Part shown: positions 24,236 to 33,351 of the stretch, piece by piece
How the letters are laid out: each line of letters begins with the position of its first letter
Position numbering within the stretch: position 1 is the first letter of the stretch
Source of the DNA: Fusibacter ferrireducens
Lineage (GTDB): Bacteria; Bacillota; Clostridia; Peptostreptococcales; Acidaminobacteraceae
Length of the DNA stretch: 64,000 nucleotides
NCBI RefSeq assembly: GCF_015352425.1
Contig: NZ_JADKNH010000005.1
Coordinates: 248,001 to 312,000 of the forward strand
Reading direction: 5' to 3'
Translations under genes and position numbers: made by a program
The notes under the pieces: generated by a model
Told to the model about the DNA's origin: nothing
Seen by the model: the letters and a program-made list of their open reading frames with translations, nothing else
Database searches by the model: none

Positions 24236-26350
24236 ATGGCAAAGATAAGATGGCATAAAAAGTCCATAGTCACAAGGCTCACATTCTTTGTAGTTATTAT
24301 CATCGTGATTCAAACTGTCATTTTGGTGGGCAGTTTAATTACCGGTGGGGTTTTAAATCAAGCAGAGAAGAATGCCTATCAAGCTTTTTATGAAAAAGTG
24401 AACAACAGAAGAGATTTCGTACAGCGCGAAATGAAAAATCGTTGGACGAACTTAGAGCCGTATTTATTACCGATATCCAAGATGATTTCTAAAGAAGGTG
24501 TTTCTACAGATGCTGTTTTTGGTGAGGTGGTCACAGAGTTAATTGCCATGCTCAGAACAACGCAAGTGTCTGGTGTCTATATGATCCTTGATCCAAATGA
24601 TATAACCATGGATAAATATCCTGCTTTGTATTTAAGAGATTATGATCCCGTTACAAATTTGGATACCAATGATGATATTTATATGATCTGCGGCCCCTCA
24701 GACCTTGCGAAGCGTATGAAAATCCCACTGGATCAAACTTGGCAATACAATCTAAAATTGACCGAGGAGAACAGCGATTTTTACTTTAAACCCTATAAAA
24801 ATGCGCCGTTGACAACAAAGGCCAGCTACTTAGGTTATTGGAGCAAGCCCTTCAGACTCTCCAAAGGAGATTTGCCAGTGCTCACTTATTCGATGCCGCT
24901 ATTTGACATAAATGGAGTGCTCAAAGGTGTTATTGGTGTGGAAATAACCTTAAACTATTTGACACAGTTTTTTCCAGCATCTGAATTGCAGCCTCAGGAT
25001 TCCTTGGGCTATATGATTGCCTATAAGGACCATTTAAATGAATTCCTAACGCCTATTTTTATGGAAGGGGCTTTGCAAAAGCGTATGATTTCCAGTACGA
25101 GTCCCTTGGATTTGAGTGTTGTGGATGAAAATAGAAATATCTATATGCTCAACAAGCATGAAGGCGTTGAAAATATCTATGCAAGTGTTGAAAAGATAGG
25201 TCTTTATCAATTTAATACACCATTTGAAGATGAACAGTGGTATATTGTTGGCTTCATGAGAGAAGATTACCTTCTAAATTATGTTAACAGGATTAAACAT
25301 ATTCTCTGGATGTCGCTTTGGATTTCTGCCATCGTGGGTATTTTTGGAGGTATTTTAGTCAGCTATCAAGTATCTAAACCCATTATCAACCTCGCCAATC
25401 AAGTGAGAGAGAGCGATAAAAGTAAAATAATGCGATTGAAACCCACGGGCCTTTTGGAGCTTGATGAACTCTCCAGTACTATGGAATTTACGAATAAGTT
25501 GATGCTTGCGTCTGCTTCTAGACTTTCTAGGATCAGTGAGATGTTTGATGTTCCCATAGGCGCTTTTGAGATTAATTTAACCACAGAGCGTGTCTTTGTA
25601 ACAGACTATTTTTTTTCAATTTTAGAAGTTGAAGCACACAAAAAAGCAAATTTAGAGACTAAAGTGGGCTTTATTAAGCTAATTGATGAAATATTAGATA
25701 ATCCAGAACCTGATGAAAGTGATGTCTATCGATTGAGAGAGGATCCACCTCGATGGGTAAAAATAAAAATGATTGAAGATGTAGACTTGATGTACGGCAT
25801 TATTATGGACGTTACAGAAGAAATTCGAGAGAAAAATCAAATAAAATTGGATCGAGATTTAGATCCGTTGACAAAACTGCTCAATAGAAAGGGCTTTCAA
25901 TGGCAATTTGAGTCATGGAACAAAAAAGACCATTTTGGAGAAGCGGCTCTATTGATGTTCGATTTAGATAATTTAAAAATCATCAACGATTCTTATGGCC
26001 ATAAATGGGGAGATCAATATATTATTCACGCAGTTGAAGGCTTGGAGACGATTACAGATAACGATCATAAATTGTTAGGCAGGAGATCGGGAGATGAATT
26101 TGTCATGCTGCTCTATGGCTTTGAAAGCAAGGCAGCCATTCGCAAATGTATTTTGAATTTTTATGAAAAAATGGGCAGGCAGTTCATTGAGTTACCAGAT
26201 GGAACACAAAAAACCGTTGCCATTTCAGCTGGCATTATGTGGATGGATCATCCGGAACTCAGTTATGACGAACTCTTGCATTATGCAGATGAGGCTCTAT
26301 ATGAGTCTAAAAGGCACAATAAGGGCCGTTTTACAGAAAGCCAGTATTAG
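24236..26350 (+). CDS. Membrane sensor diguanylate cyclase (dCache-GGDEF type)
   Basis: A 704-residue protein. A transmembrane helix at about 13-36 and another at about 354-378 frame a 310-residue extracytoplasmic domain with a Cache-like layout (TYSMPLFDINGVLKGVIGVEITLN). Then come a HAMP-like stretch, a divergent PAS-like segment and a GGDEF domain: DPLTKLLNRKGF, ALLMFDLDNLKIINDSYGHKWGD and RRSGDEFVML. The active motif is SGDEF, a tolerated variant; the RxxD inhibitory site five residues upstream is missing. It probably makes c-di-GMP in response to an external ligand, perhaps delivered by the lipoprotein encoded just before it. Confidence 0.9.
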   Translation: MAKIRWHKKSIVTRLTFFVVIIIVIQTVILVGSLITGGVLNQAEKNAYQAFYEKVNNRRDFVQREMKNRWTNLEPYLLPISKMISKEGVSTDAVFGEVVTELIAMLRTTQVSGVYMILDPNDITMDKYPALYLRDYDPVTNLDTNDDIYMICGPSDLAKRMKIPLDQTWQYNLKLTEENSDFYFKPYKNAPLTTKASYLGYWSKPFRLSKGDLPVLTYSMPLFDINGVLKGVIGVEITLNYLTQFFPASELQPQDSLGYMIAYKDHLNEFLTPIFMEGALQKRMISSTSPLDLSVVDENRNIYMLNKHEGVENIYASVEKIGLYQFNTPFEDEQWYIVGFMREDYLLNYVNRIKHILWMSLWISAIVGIFGGILVSYQVSKPIINLANQVRESDKSKIMRLKPTGLLELDELSSTMEFTNKLMLASASRLSRISEMFDVPIGAFEINLTTERVFVTDYFFSILEVEAHKKANLETKVGFIKLIDEILDNPEPDESDVYRLREDPPRWVKIKMIEDVDLMYGIIMDVTEEIREKNQIKLDRDLDPLTKLLNRKGFQWQFESWNKKDHFGEAALLMFDLDNLKIINDSYGHKWGDQYIIHAVEGLETITDNDHKLLGRRSGDEFVMLLYGFESKAAIRKCILNFYEKMGRQFIELPDGTQKTVAISAGIMWMDHPELSYDELLHYADEALYESKRHNKGRFTESQY

Positions 26351-26462
26351 AAGTATTAGAGAGCCAAATACCAAAAGCGCAAAACAGCGCGCAAACTGAT
26401 GATTAGTGTGCGAATAGCAGATAGATGGCATATGGCGGCAATAGATTTTGAAGATTCAAAAA

Positions 26463-27155
26463 TTACTTGCCGCCTTTAATCCATAGCCAGATGCCGAAAC
26501 CTAATTCACCAACGATCATTGGAAGACTTAATAGGGTTTCTAGAGTTGTAGTGAAAGCGTGAAAATCAGGGAAAAAACGGTACAGGATATGGATGAGCGC
26601 GTAACTTAGCCCTGCAATCAATAGGAGAAGGCCAATGAAATTGGGCACTTGATGATCTTTGGATGCAAGAAAACCAATGCATATCAAGTGAAATCCAAAG
26701 AGAATTAAGCCGAGAGACCAAAAGTAATCAAATTGTTGAAATAGGATCATAATATGTCCTGGATCAATGGAATCACTGACCATGTTGGCACTTGAAGCTA
26801 TTCTTGAAATTTGGACTAAATTGATAACGGCTGTGATGAGCAGGGCAACATAACTTAATCTAAAAATAGCGCCCAATGTGGAAATTTTACGATTTGTTTT
26901 TAAAAAAAAGACATAGAAACCCCATGAAACTAAAACATCTGTAACGATGATTAAAAGCCAGCCCAGAAGTCCTGCTTTAAATAAGCCAGAGGCTTCTTTA
27001 AGGTTTGAAAGGGTTAAAAGCGGATCGGTATTCACAAAAATTTGATTGTTAACAAATCCATATGAAAAAGCCGCTGCAAGTGTCATAATGAATAATGAAA
27101 TGCTTGAAAAAAGCGCTGCTAAGCGGAGTGAGTTGATTTTGGGATGATTTGTCAT
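26463..27155 (-). CDS. DUF4386 family membrane protein
   Basis: A 230-residue protein with six hydrophobic spans. The pattern (KINSLRLAALFSSISL, LLGWLLIIVTDVLVSWGFYVFF, GAIFRLSYVALL, and a short final span near GELGFGIWLWIKGGK) is that of DUF4386 proteins, common in Bacillota and of unknown function. It has a good ribosome site (TAGGAGGTC). Upstream, towards the divergent dehydrogenase gene, are two strong palindromes. Confidence 0.82.
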   Translation of the reverse strand: MTNHPKINSLRLAALFSSISLFIMTLAAAFSYGFVNNQIFVNTDPLLTLSNLKEASGLFKAGLLGWLLIIVTDVLVSWGFYVFFLKTNRKISTLGAIFRLSYVALLITAVINLVQISRIASSANMVSDSIDPGHIMILFQQFDYFWSLGLILFGFHLICIGFLASKDHQVPNFIGLLLLIAGLSYALIHILYRFFPDFHAFTTTLETLLSLPMIVGELGFGIWLWIKGGK

Positions 27156-27224
27156 AAAAGACCTCCTAGAAATTTATTAAAATTAAAATACAATTTTTAA
27201 GATGCATATGAGATGTTCAGTGAA

Positions 27225-27254
27225 CAGGTAACCTATTAAGTTATAGGTTACCTG
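27225..27254. promoter_or_regulatory. Perfect 12-base inverted repeat
   Basis: CAGGTAACCTAT and ATAGGTTACCTG around TAAGTT. No U-run follows on either side, so an operator is more likely than a terminator. It lies between divergent genes. Confidence 0.55.
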
Positions 27255-27280
27255 TATTATAAGCTTTAAGGATGAAGAAC

Positions 27281-27300
27281 GCATTGACTTAAGTCAATGC
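27281..27300. promoter_or_regulatory. Perfect 20-base palindrome GCATTGACTTAAGTCAATGC
   Basis: The uninterrupted palindrome contains TTGAC-N4-GTCAA, the geometry of Crp/Fnr-type sites. It is 117 bases before the dehydrogenase start and 126 bases from the DUF4386 start. Confidence 0.6.
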
Positions 27301-27356
27301 CAGTGTGTATACGGTTGGATCATTTTAATTTAAAGTGTAACGGCGGGACCCATTAT

Positions 27357-27394
27357 AAAAAAGAAATGTCAAAGTAAAAAAGAAATGTCAAAAT
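27357..27394 (+). repeat. 19-base tandem duplication before the dehydrogenase gene
   Basis: AAAAAAGAAATGTCAAAGT is followed directly by AAAAAAGAAATGTCAAAAT, one base different. It ends 22 bases before the start codon. Confidence 0.65.
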
Positions 27395-27416
27395 AAATAC
27401 GAAGGGAAAAAATGAG

Positions 27417-28376
27417 ATGAAAATAGTTGTACTTGATGGTTATACTTTAAACCCGGGGGATTTGTCATGGGAAGCACTGGAAGCTTATGGTGATTTAAAG
27501 GTGTATGATCGAACCGATGAAGACCAAATTGTTGAAAGAATCGCGAATTGTGAAATTGTGTTCACCAACAAGACGCCGATTACGGAATCGGTCCTGAAAG
27601 CATGTCCGAATATCAAATTCATATGTGTTTTGGCCACTGGATACAATGTCGTGAATGTTCAAATGGCTAGAGATCTAAAAATCCCAGTATGTAATATTCC
27701 CACATATGGAACGGATGCCGTTGCACAGTATGTGTTTGCTCTATTACTTGCCCTGTGCCACAGAGTAGAAGCGCATTCTGAGTCTGTTTTTGAAGGTGAA
27801 TGGTCCAAAAGTTTAGACTTCTGTTATTGGCAATCACCGCTTATGGAACTGGTGGGCAAGACCATGGGCATTATCGGTTTTGGACGCATTGGGAAGAGAA
27901 CTGCTGAGATTGCAAATGCCTTTGGCATGAAAGTCATGGCCTATGCCAGACATCCCGATCTTGCGCTTGCGAGTGATCAACTTTGCTATGGCACATTGGA
28001 GGAAATCTATGAGCACTCTGATGTTATTTCGCTCCATTTGCCGCTGGTTGAGGAAACACAAGGTATGATTGATGAAGTTGCCATTTCGAAGATGAAAACA
28101 GGCGTTATTCTCATCAATACTTCAAGGGGTCCCTTGATTGTAGAATCCGATCTTGTGGCCGCATTGAAAGCAGGCAAAATTAGATCTGCCGCACTGGATG
28201 TTGTCTCTGTTGAACCTATTGAAGAGACGAGTATCCTTTTAGAGGCCCCCAATCTGATCATTACGCCCCACATCGCTTGGGCACCCAAGGAAGCGCGTGA
28301 GAGATTGCTCCATATTGCTGTGGACAATTTGAAATTGTTTTTAGAGGGCACGCCTATCAACGTTGTAAACGAATGA
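27417..28376 (+). CDS. D-2-hydroxyacid dehydrogenase (NAD-dependent)
   Basis: A 319-residue D-isomer-specific 2-hydroxyacid dehydrogenase. The NAD motif is GFGRIGKRTAEIANAFGMKV (about residues 157-176). The catalytic residues sit in NTSRGPLI (Arg), VEPIE (Glu) and ITPHIAWA (His). The nearest relatives by eye are hydroxypyruvate/glycerate-type reductases. The start at 27417 is taken because an ATG five bases earlier gives only Met-Arg-stop; that mini-frame overlaps the true start and might tune translation. It stands alone. Confidence 0.92.
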   Translation: MKIVVLDGYTLNPGDLSWEALEAYGDLKVYDRTDEDQIVERIANCEIVFTNKTPITESVLKACPNIKFICVLATGYNVVNVQMARDLKIPVCNIPTYGTDAVAQYVFALLLALCHRVEAHSESVFEGEWSKSLDFCYWQSPLMELVGKTMGIIGFGRIGKRTAEIANAFGMKVMAYARHPDLALASDQLCYGTLEEIYEHSDVISLHLPLVEETQGMIDEVAISKMKTGVILINTSRGPLIVESDLVAALKAGKIRSAALDVVSVEPIEETSILLEAPNLIITPHIAWAPKEARERLLHIAVDNLKLFLEGTPINVVNE

Positions 28377-28509
28377 TGCTGTAAAGGATCTCTACGAGTA
28401 AAAAACTCAGCCATTATAACAGGTATATCGTGTACAAGTTATGATGACTGGGTTTTTAAAGTTGTTTTTGGGGATTATTTATAGTGTAAATAGCTGTTGT
28501 TTTAAAGTG

Positions 28510-29406
28510 CTAGAACTTATATTGTCCAACCAGTTTATGATGATCTGGCAAGGTATAGTCTGATTTGAGTGCATCTATATGCCAGCTGCCTCTGATACCT
28601 GAATCGTGTAGGCCCACTTCAAAATAGAACATGGCGATACCGGCATCAATACCTTGAATAAATGGTGAAAGATCATCCGAATGATCCATGATGAGATCTA
28701 TATGATCATTGCAAATCACAAAGTACCAAGGCTGACGGTTACCATATGAGGGTGCAAGGCGCATATAAAAAAGTGCTTCATGGAAACCTCTGATTTCGAG
28801 TTCTTCTATTTCTGGAATGTTGCCCCACTCGTTTAAAAAAGCGAGTTCTGTTATGGATTTTCTCGAACTTACAGGACCTTTGCTATGATTGGGATTGATA
28901 TTGGGATAGCCCAAATCTGTCAGTGAAGAGAGACTGTTGTTCTGGGATGCTGCATAGATTTCGCCACCTTGAAATTCTTTTTTGGCATAACCCACAGCAA
29001 TTAATGCCACTGCTTTTTTAGGTGTATCTATGGACAGAATTTGCTTGAGTTGATTGCTATCTCTCACTTCAAGCCAACATGAGCCAATGTCTTTTTTAAG
29101 AGCGTTGAGAATAAACCACTCGCCAACATACCCTGCCATGTTGAGGCTGAAATCATCTGGATGGCTAAAAATTGCGTAATAATGAGGTGCCACGATCATC
29201 TTGCCATAATAGCCAGAGACCGTTTCAAGCTGTGGTGCCAAGTCGAAACCATTTTCCACAAATCTAATTTCAAGGCTTGATGCGTTTGAAATAGAGGGTT
29301 TCTCTAGCAGCAAATTGCTCAAATATTGCAGTAATTCATTGGATAAATTTTTATGCTTATATTCTCTAACGGAATATCTTTTTTCAGCGAGTTTTAAAGA
29401 TTTCAT
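28510..29406 (-). CDS. Nitroreductase family protein
   Basis: A 298-residue protein beginning KSLKLAEKRYSVREYKHKNL, the FMN-binding entry motif of nitroreductases, with a long layout like the putative TM nitroreductases: VGEWFILNALKKDIGSCWLEV, VALIAVGYAKKEF and a second half with RLAPSYGNRQPWYFV. It probably reduces a nitro, quinone or similar substrate with NAD(P)H. ATG 29406 follows AGGAGGC; the in-frame TTG at 29424 lies before the ribosome site. It is divergent from the GGDEF sensor gene. Confidence 0.85.
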   Translation of the reverse strand: MKSLKLAEKRYSVREYKHKNLSNELLQYLSNLLLEKPSISNASSLEIRFVENGFDLAPQLETVSGYYGKMIVAPHYYAIFSHPDDFSLNMAGYVGEWFILNALKKDIGSCWLEVRDSNQLKQILSIDTPKKAVALIAVGYAKKEFQGGEIYAASQNNSLSSLTDLGYPNINPNHSKGPVSSRKSITELAFLNEWGNIPEIEELEIRGFHEALFYMRLAPSYGNRQPWYFVICNDHIDLIMDHSDDLSPFIQGIDAGIAMFYFEVGLHDSGIRGSWHIDALKSDYTLPDHHKLVGQYKF

Positions 29407-29610
29407 CTTTTTGCCTCCTATCAATCAATTCAATAAAAATGGAACTAGTGTATTACACATTTACCCTAATTGTGAAACCCTCAATCGAAAGAGTTGTGAA
29501 ATAGAGCTTATGAATTTTTTGAACGCAACAAAGTTTCGTAGAAATATTGAGAATGAACCGGTCCTATTGGGGTATAAAAGGCTTATATTGCGGTAAAGGG
29601 AGAATAGCAT

Positions 29611-32574
29611 ATGAAGAGAAAAGTATTTGTTTTCATGTTGGTACTAATAGTACTTTTAAGTCAAAATAATGTATTTTTCACAGATACTTTTTTTGAAGAA
29701 GATAGGATGCCTAACTTTGAAGGGATCGGAAGAGATCAAGGCTTAAAGGATTTATCTGTGTCCAGTATTGTTCAGGATAAAAACGGATTTATTTGGTTTG
29801 GGACGCAGGGTGGCCTTTTTAGGTATAATGGGAAGGATTCCGTTGGCTATCGGAATAATCCGTTTGATACGAAAGGGCTTATTCACAACCTAATCCAAAC
29901 GATGTTTTATGATGAAGTAAAACATGAGATTTGGCTGGGAACGTATCAGGGCATTTCAAAATTAGATATCGAAAACAAAGAATTTACAAATTATACCGTT
30001 GAAGACCATGGCTTGTCGAATAATGTGGTGGTGGCAATTGGAAAAGATAAAGATGATGTCTTTTGGTTTGGTACCATGGATGGGCTCAATAAATTCGATT
30101 CAGAAACGGGGAAGTTTATTACCTATCCGGTGGCAGGCAAAGTGGTTAGAAGCATTTTTTTGGATTCTAGAGATCGGCTTTTGGTGGGCACTTACGAAGG
30201 CCTTTTTTATTATGATGAAGTAAAAGATCAATTGACTAAAGCTGAAATGAGTTATCCTTCCAGCTATGTCATGAGCATTAAAGAGTTCGACCAAGGGACG
30301 CTTTCATTAGGACTATGGGATGGTGGCGTATTAGAGGTGGATTTAGATTTTAACTTTATAAGACATCATAATTTTCAAGACAACCGCGTCTATGCGATAG
30401 AAAAGACAGAGGATCAAACCCTTTGGGTAGGCACTTGGGGCGGGGGCTTGTTCAGTGAGAAAGACGATCGGATTTATCATTTCCCTGGAACAGGCAAACA
30501 AGGTGATATTGGACATTCTGTGGTCTATGCCATGACTCAAGATCAATCGGGCATCCTCTGGATAGGCACCAACGGTAACGGTGTGTATAAGACCAACCCC
30601 AGAAAGATCAATTATCTTGAATTTTCAAATGATCCAGATGATCCGACGACATTAGATGCTGGTAAGATCAACACGATTTATAAGGATTCAAAGGATCGAT
30701 TGTGGATTGCAGTTTACAATAAAGGCCTTAATCTGTATGATGAAACTACGGCTAGCATGATCAAGTATAATAGTTTTAATACAGATTCAAGGCGGCTAGA
30801 AAACGATCAAATTATGAAAATAATTGAGTACAATGGGGCACTTTTAGTTGCATCGGGAACGGGCATTGAGCGCTATAATGCAGAAATAGATAGCTTTATT
30901 GAGACCAGTATAGTGCCTAAGGGAACGATTACGTATGCGCTTAATGTAGATGCGCAAAATCATTTATGGGTGGGCACCTATTTAGATGGCGTCTATGAGT
31001 ATGATCAAGATTTCAATGAAATCAATCATTTTAATGTGGACAGCACCTCGAATAAATTAACCGATAATTTAGTCTATAGTATTGTAAATGATAAAAAGGG
31101 ACATATTTGGATTGGAACAAATAATGGGCTAAATGTTTATAATCCTAAAGAAAATGTGATGAAGTACTATTTTAAAAAGGAGGGTGATCACTCGGCACTT
31201 GCAAGTAATACCGTGCGAGCCATTTTTGAAGATACAGTAGGAAATATTTGGATTGGAATGGTTGGCGGCGGCATCTCTAGATATCTAGAAGAGACGGATA
31301 CCTTTAAAAGTTTTACAGAGATGAATGGCCTTATTGACAATACAGCGATAAGCATAAAAGCGTCTAATGATGGACGCATTTGGATCGCAACACATAATGG
31401 CATTTCTATAATGGATTCGAAAACCGAAAAGATCATTAATTTATCTCTGGCAGATGGTATTGGCGGTTATATGTTTACTGGAGACGGTTTTGTTGATCGT
31501 GCGGGGTATCTCTATTTCGGAGGAACGCATGGCATTACAAAGTTTTCGCCAGTAACTGAAATTGTAAGCGATAAGATGCCTCCTGTTTACATTACGAATA
31601 TTTCCATTTACAATACACCTATAGATGAATCTATAGAAATTTTCAATAACCACAATTATGTGTTAAAATCAAACGAAAACTACATCAGTTTTGATTTTAA
31701 CGCATTAGATTATGAAACGTTATCGCAAATTCAGTACAGTTATAAATTATCTGGTGTGGATGAAGATTGGGTTGAAAGCGGTGACCGGAGCTATGCTTCG
31801 TATTCTAATTTAAAATTTGGAAATTATCAATTTTCTGTGAGGGTAAAAACGATTCAAGGGGAGTATACAGAACCGGAAATTGTGACTTTTACAATAGAGC
31901 GGCCGTGGTATAATACCCTATATGCTTATATACTCTATACAGCCATGTTCCTATTTTTATTGTTTAGCATTTATAAAATTAAAGAAAATCAAATGATTTC
32001 AGTTCGCAATATGGAACTTGCGAGACTTAATGATAAACTTGAAGAAGCAAATAGCGAACTTGAAAAAGTGTCCATAAAGGATGCGTTAACGGGTATTTAC
32101 AATAGACGATACTTTAACATGGTTTTGAAAGATTATTTGGAACTTGCAAAGAGGAGTAATAATTACATCTCTCTTTTGATGATTGATGTGGATGATTTTA
32201 AAAAAATTAATGATGAATACGGTCATATCTTTGGGGACTATTTTTTAATGGCATTTGCAAAGCAAATCCAAGAGATTATACCGAGGAGTACAGATTTTTG
32301 TGCAAGATTTGGTGGAGATGAGTTTGCCGTGGTTTTAAATGATACGGATCAGGAAGGCGCAAAAATCGTTGCGGATAAACTTTTTGAATCGGTTCATAGA
32401 ATCAACGTAGAATTTCAAGGTAAAACAGTTGTTGTAAAACCGCTTGTCTGTATAGGTGTGTACTCGCTAAAGCCAGAAGAGTATGTCAGCATGGATGCGT
32501 TTATATCAAGTGCTGATGAAGCACTTTATGAAGCTAAAAGAACGGGTAAAAATAAGATTGTAATAAAGGTCTAA
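29611..32574 (+). CDS. Two-propeller sensor diguanylate cyclase (reg_prop-Y_Y_Y-GGDEF)
   Basis: A 987-residue membrane sensor. After an N-terminal signal/anchor, residues about 45-650 hold many short beta-propeller repeats of the type D..G.IWFGT..GL..Y (FIWFGTQGGLFRYN, IWLGTYQGISKLD, ILWIGTNGNGVYK). A Y_Y_Y domain follows (ISFDFNALDYE, YKLSGVDEDWVESG), then one transmembrane helix at about 770-790 and a coiled coil. The GGDEF domain is complete: DALTGIYNRRYFN, LLMIDVDDFKKINDEYGHIFGD and ARFGGDEFAVVL, with the RxxD inhibitory site (RSTD) five residues upstream. It is expected to be an active, feedback-inhibited cyclase reading an external ligand. Confidence 0.93.
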   Translation: MKRKVFVFMLVLIVLLSQNNVFFTDTFFEEDRMPNFEGIGRDQGLKDLSVSSIVQDKNGFIWFGTQGGLFRYNGKDSVGYRNNPFDTKGLIHNLIQTMFYDEVKHEIWLGTYQGISKLDIENKEFTNYTVEDHGLSNNVVVAIGKDKDDVFWFGTMDGLNKFDSETGKFITYPVAGKVVRSIFLDSRDRLLVGTYEGLFYYDEVKDQLTKAEMSYPSSYVMSIKEFDQGTLSLGLWDGGVLEVDLDFNFIRHHNFQDNRVYAIEKTEDQTLWVGTWGGGLFSEKDDRIYHFPGTGKQGDIGHSVVYAMTQDQSGILWIGTNGNGVYKTNPRKINYLEFSNDPDDPTTLDAGKINTIYKDSKDRLWIAVYNKGLNLYDETTASMIKYNSFNTDSRRLENDQIMKIIEYNGALLVASGTGIERYNAEIDSFIETSIVPKGTITYALNVDAQNHLWVGTYLDGVYEYDQDFNEINHFNVDSTSNKLTDNLVYSIVNDKKGHIWIGTNNGLNVYNPKENVMKYYFKKEGDHSALASNTVRAIFEDTVGNIWIGMVGGGISRYLEETDTFKSFTEMNGLIDNTAISIKASNDGRIWIATHNGISIMDSKTEKIINLSLADGIGGYMFTGDGFVDRAGYLYFGGTHGITKFSPVTEIVSDKMPPVYITNISIYNTPIDESIEIFNNHNYVLKSNENYISFDFNALDYETLSQIQYSYKLSGVDEDWVESGDRSYASYSNLKFGNYQFSVRVKTIQGEYTEPEIVTFTIERPWYNTLYAYILYTAMFLFLLFSIYKIKENQMISVRNMELARLNDKLEEANSELEKVSIKDALTGIYNRRYFNMVLKDYLELAKRSNNYISLLMIDVDDFKKINDEYGHIFGDYFLMAFAKQIQEIIPRSTDFCARFGGDEFAVVLNDTDQEGAKIVADKLFESVHRINVEFQGKTVVVKPLVCIGVYSLKPEEYVSMDAFISSADEALYEAKRTGKNKIVIKV

Positions 32575-32600
32575 GATCAAAAAATAGAAATGGAGCACAA

Positions 32601-33179
32601 GTGTTAAGACGTGATCAAGTAAAAACTCAAATCGATTATCAAGCGATATTTAACAGGGCATATCAGCTTATGAATGAACCCATAATAGAAGGCAACTGTG
32701 GTGAACTTTGCGGGTATCACTGTTGCAGGCGTCAAGAAAGAACAGGTGAGAGGCTTGGCATGTACCTTTTACCGCTTGAATTTGAGTACATGCAAAGAGG
32801 CAAGGCCGTGGATTATGAAGTTCACAGCTGTCAAATCTATGATATGCCACCTAAAATAAAGAAGTTGTATTATATTTTTTGTCACGAGTCAGAAGGTTGT
32901 CTTAGAGATTTAAGACCGGTGCAGTGCAGAACTTATCCTTTTGAGCCTCATCTAGACGAGAATGGATTCTCGCTTGTTATTGAGAAGGACCAAATTCACG
33001 CATGCCCACTATTAAATCGGATTCCAGAGTGGCGTCAGGCGTTTATAGAGGGCGTATATAAGGGCTGGTTAGAACTGATGAAGATTCCAATTATCAAATA
33101 CCATATCTTATATTTTTCCCTTGAAAGAAATGAAATGGAGAATATCAACAGACGCTATACGGATAGAGGATGGGAATAG
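32601..33179 (+). CDS. Cysteine-rich YkgJ-like protein
   Basis: A 192-residue protein starting with GTG after ATGGAG, 26 bases past the GGDEF gene. It has conserved-looking cysteines at CGELCGYHCCRR, CHESEGCLRDLRPVQCRTYPF and HACPLL. The CxxxCxxxCC opening plus RPxQCRxYPF is the mark of YkgJ/CxxCxxCC-type proteins, which are thought to bind zinc or an iron-sulfur cluster. Function unknown. It may be co-transcribed with the cyclase gene and is followed by a clear terminator. Confidence 0.72.
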   Translation: MLRRDQVKTQIDYQAIFNRAYQLMNEPIIEGNCGELCGYHCCRRQERTGERLGMYLLPLEFEYMQRGKAVDYEVHSCQIYDMPPKIKKLYYIFCHESEGCLRDLRPVQCRTYPFEPHLDENGFSLVIEKDQIHACPLLNRIPEWRQAFIEGVYKGWLELMKIPIIKYHILYFSLERNEMENINRRYTDRGWE

Positions 33180-33181
33180 TT

Positions 33182-33223
33182 AAAGAGCAAGTAGACCTGT
33201 GAGAAAAGGGTCGCTTGCTCTTT
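33182..33223 (+). terminator. Intrinsic terminator after the Cys-rich protein
   Basis: AAAGAGCAAG pairs with CTTGCTCTTT; an inner GACC/GGTC adds stability. Short T-rich tail. Confidence 0.7.
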
Positions 33224-33351
33224 AAATTTGTGTTTTATTTAAAGTGTAGTATAATTATCAGCAAAACAAATTATCAGCGAAACAGCAATGTATTCGTTTT
33301 CAATGCGTCTATAAGCCAAATTTATTGCAACATCTATTTGAGGGGGATTAC

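Noticed and set aside
29425-29610. Possible c-di-GMP (GEMM) riboswitch before the propeller-GGDEF gene, suggested by GAAACCCTC and CGAAAGAG
   Set aside because: The conserved GCA-NN-GGCAAACC and GGGACGCAAAGC parts are missing and the stems cannot be drawn properly.
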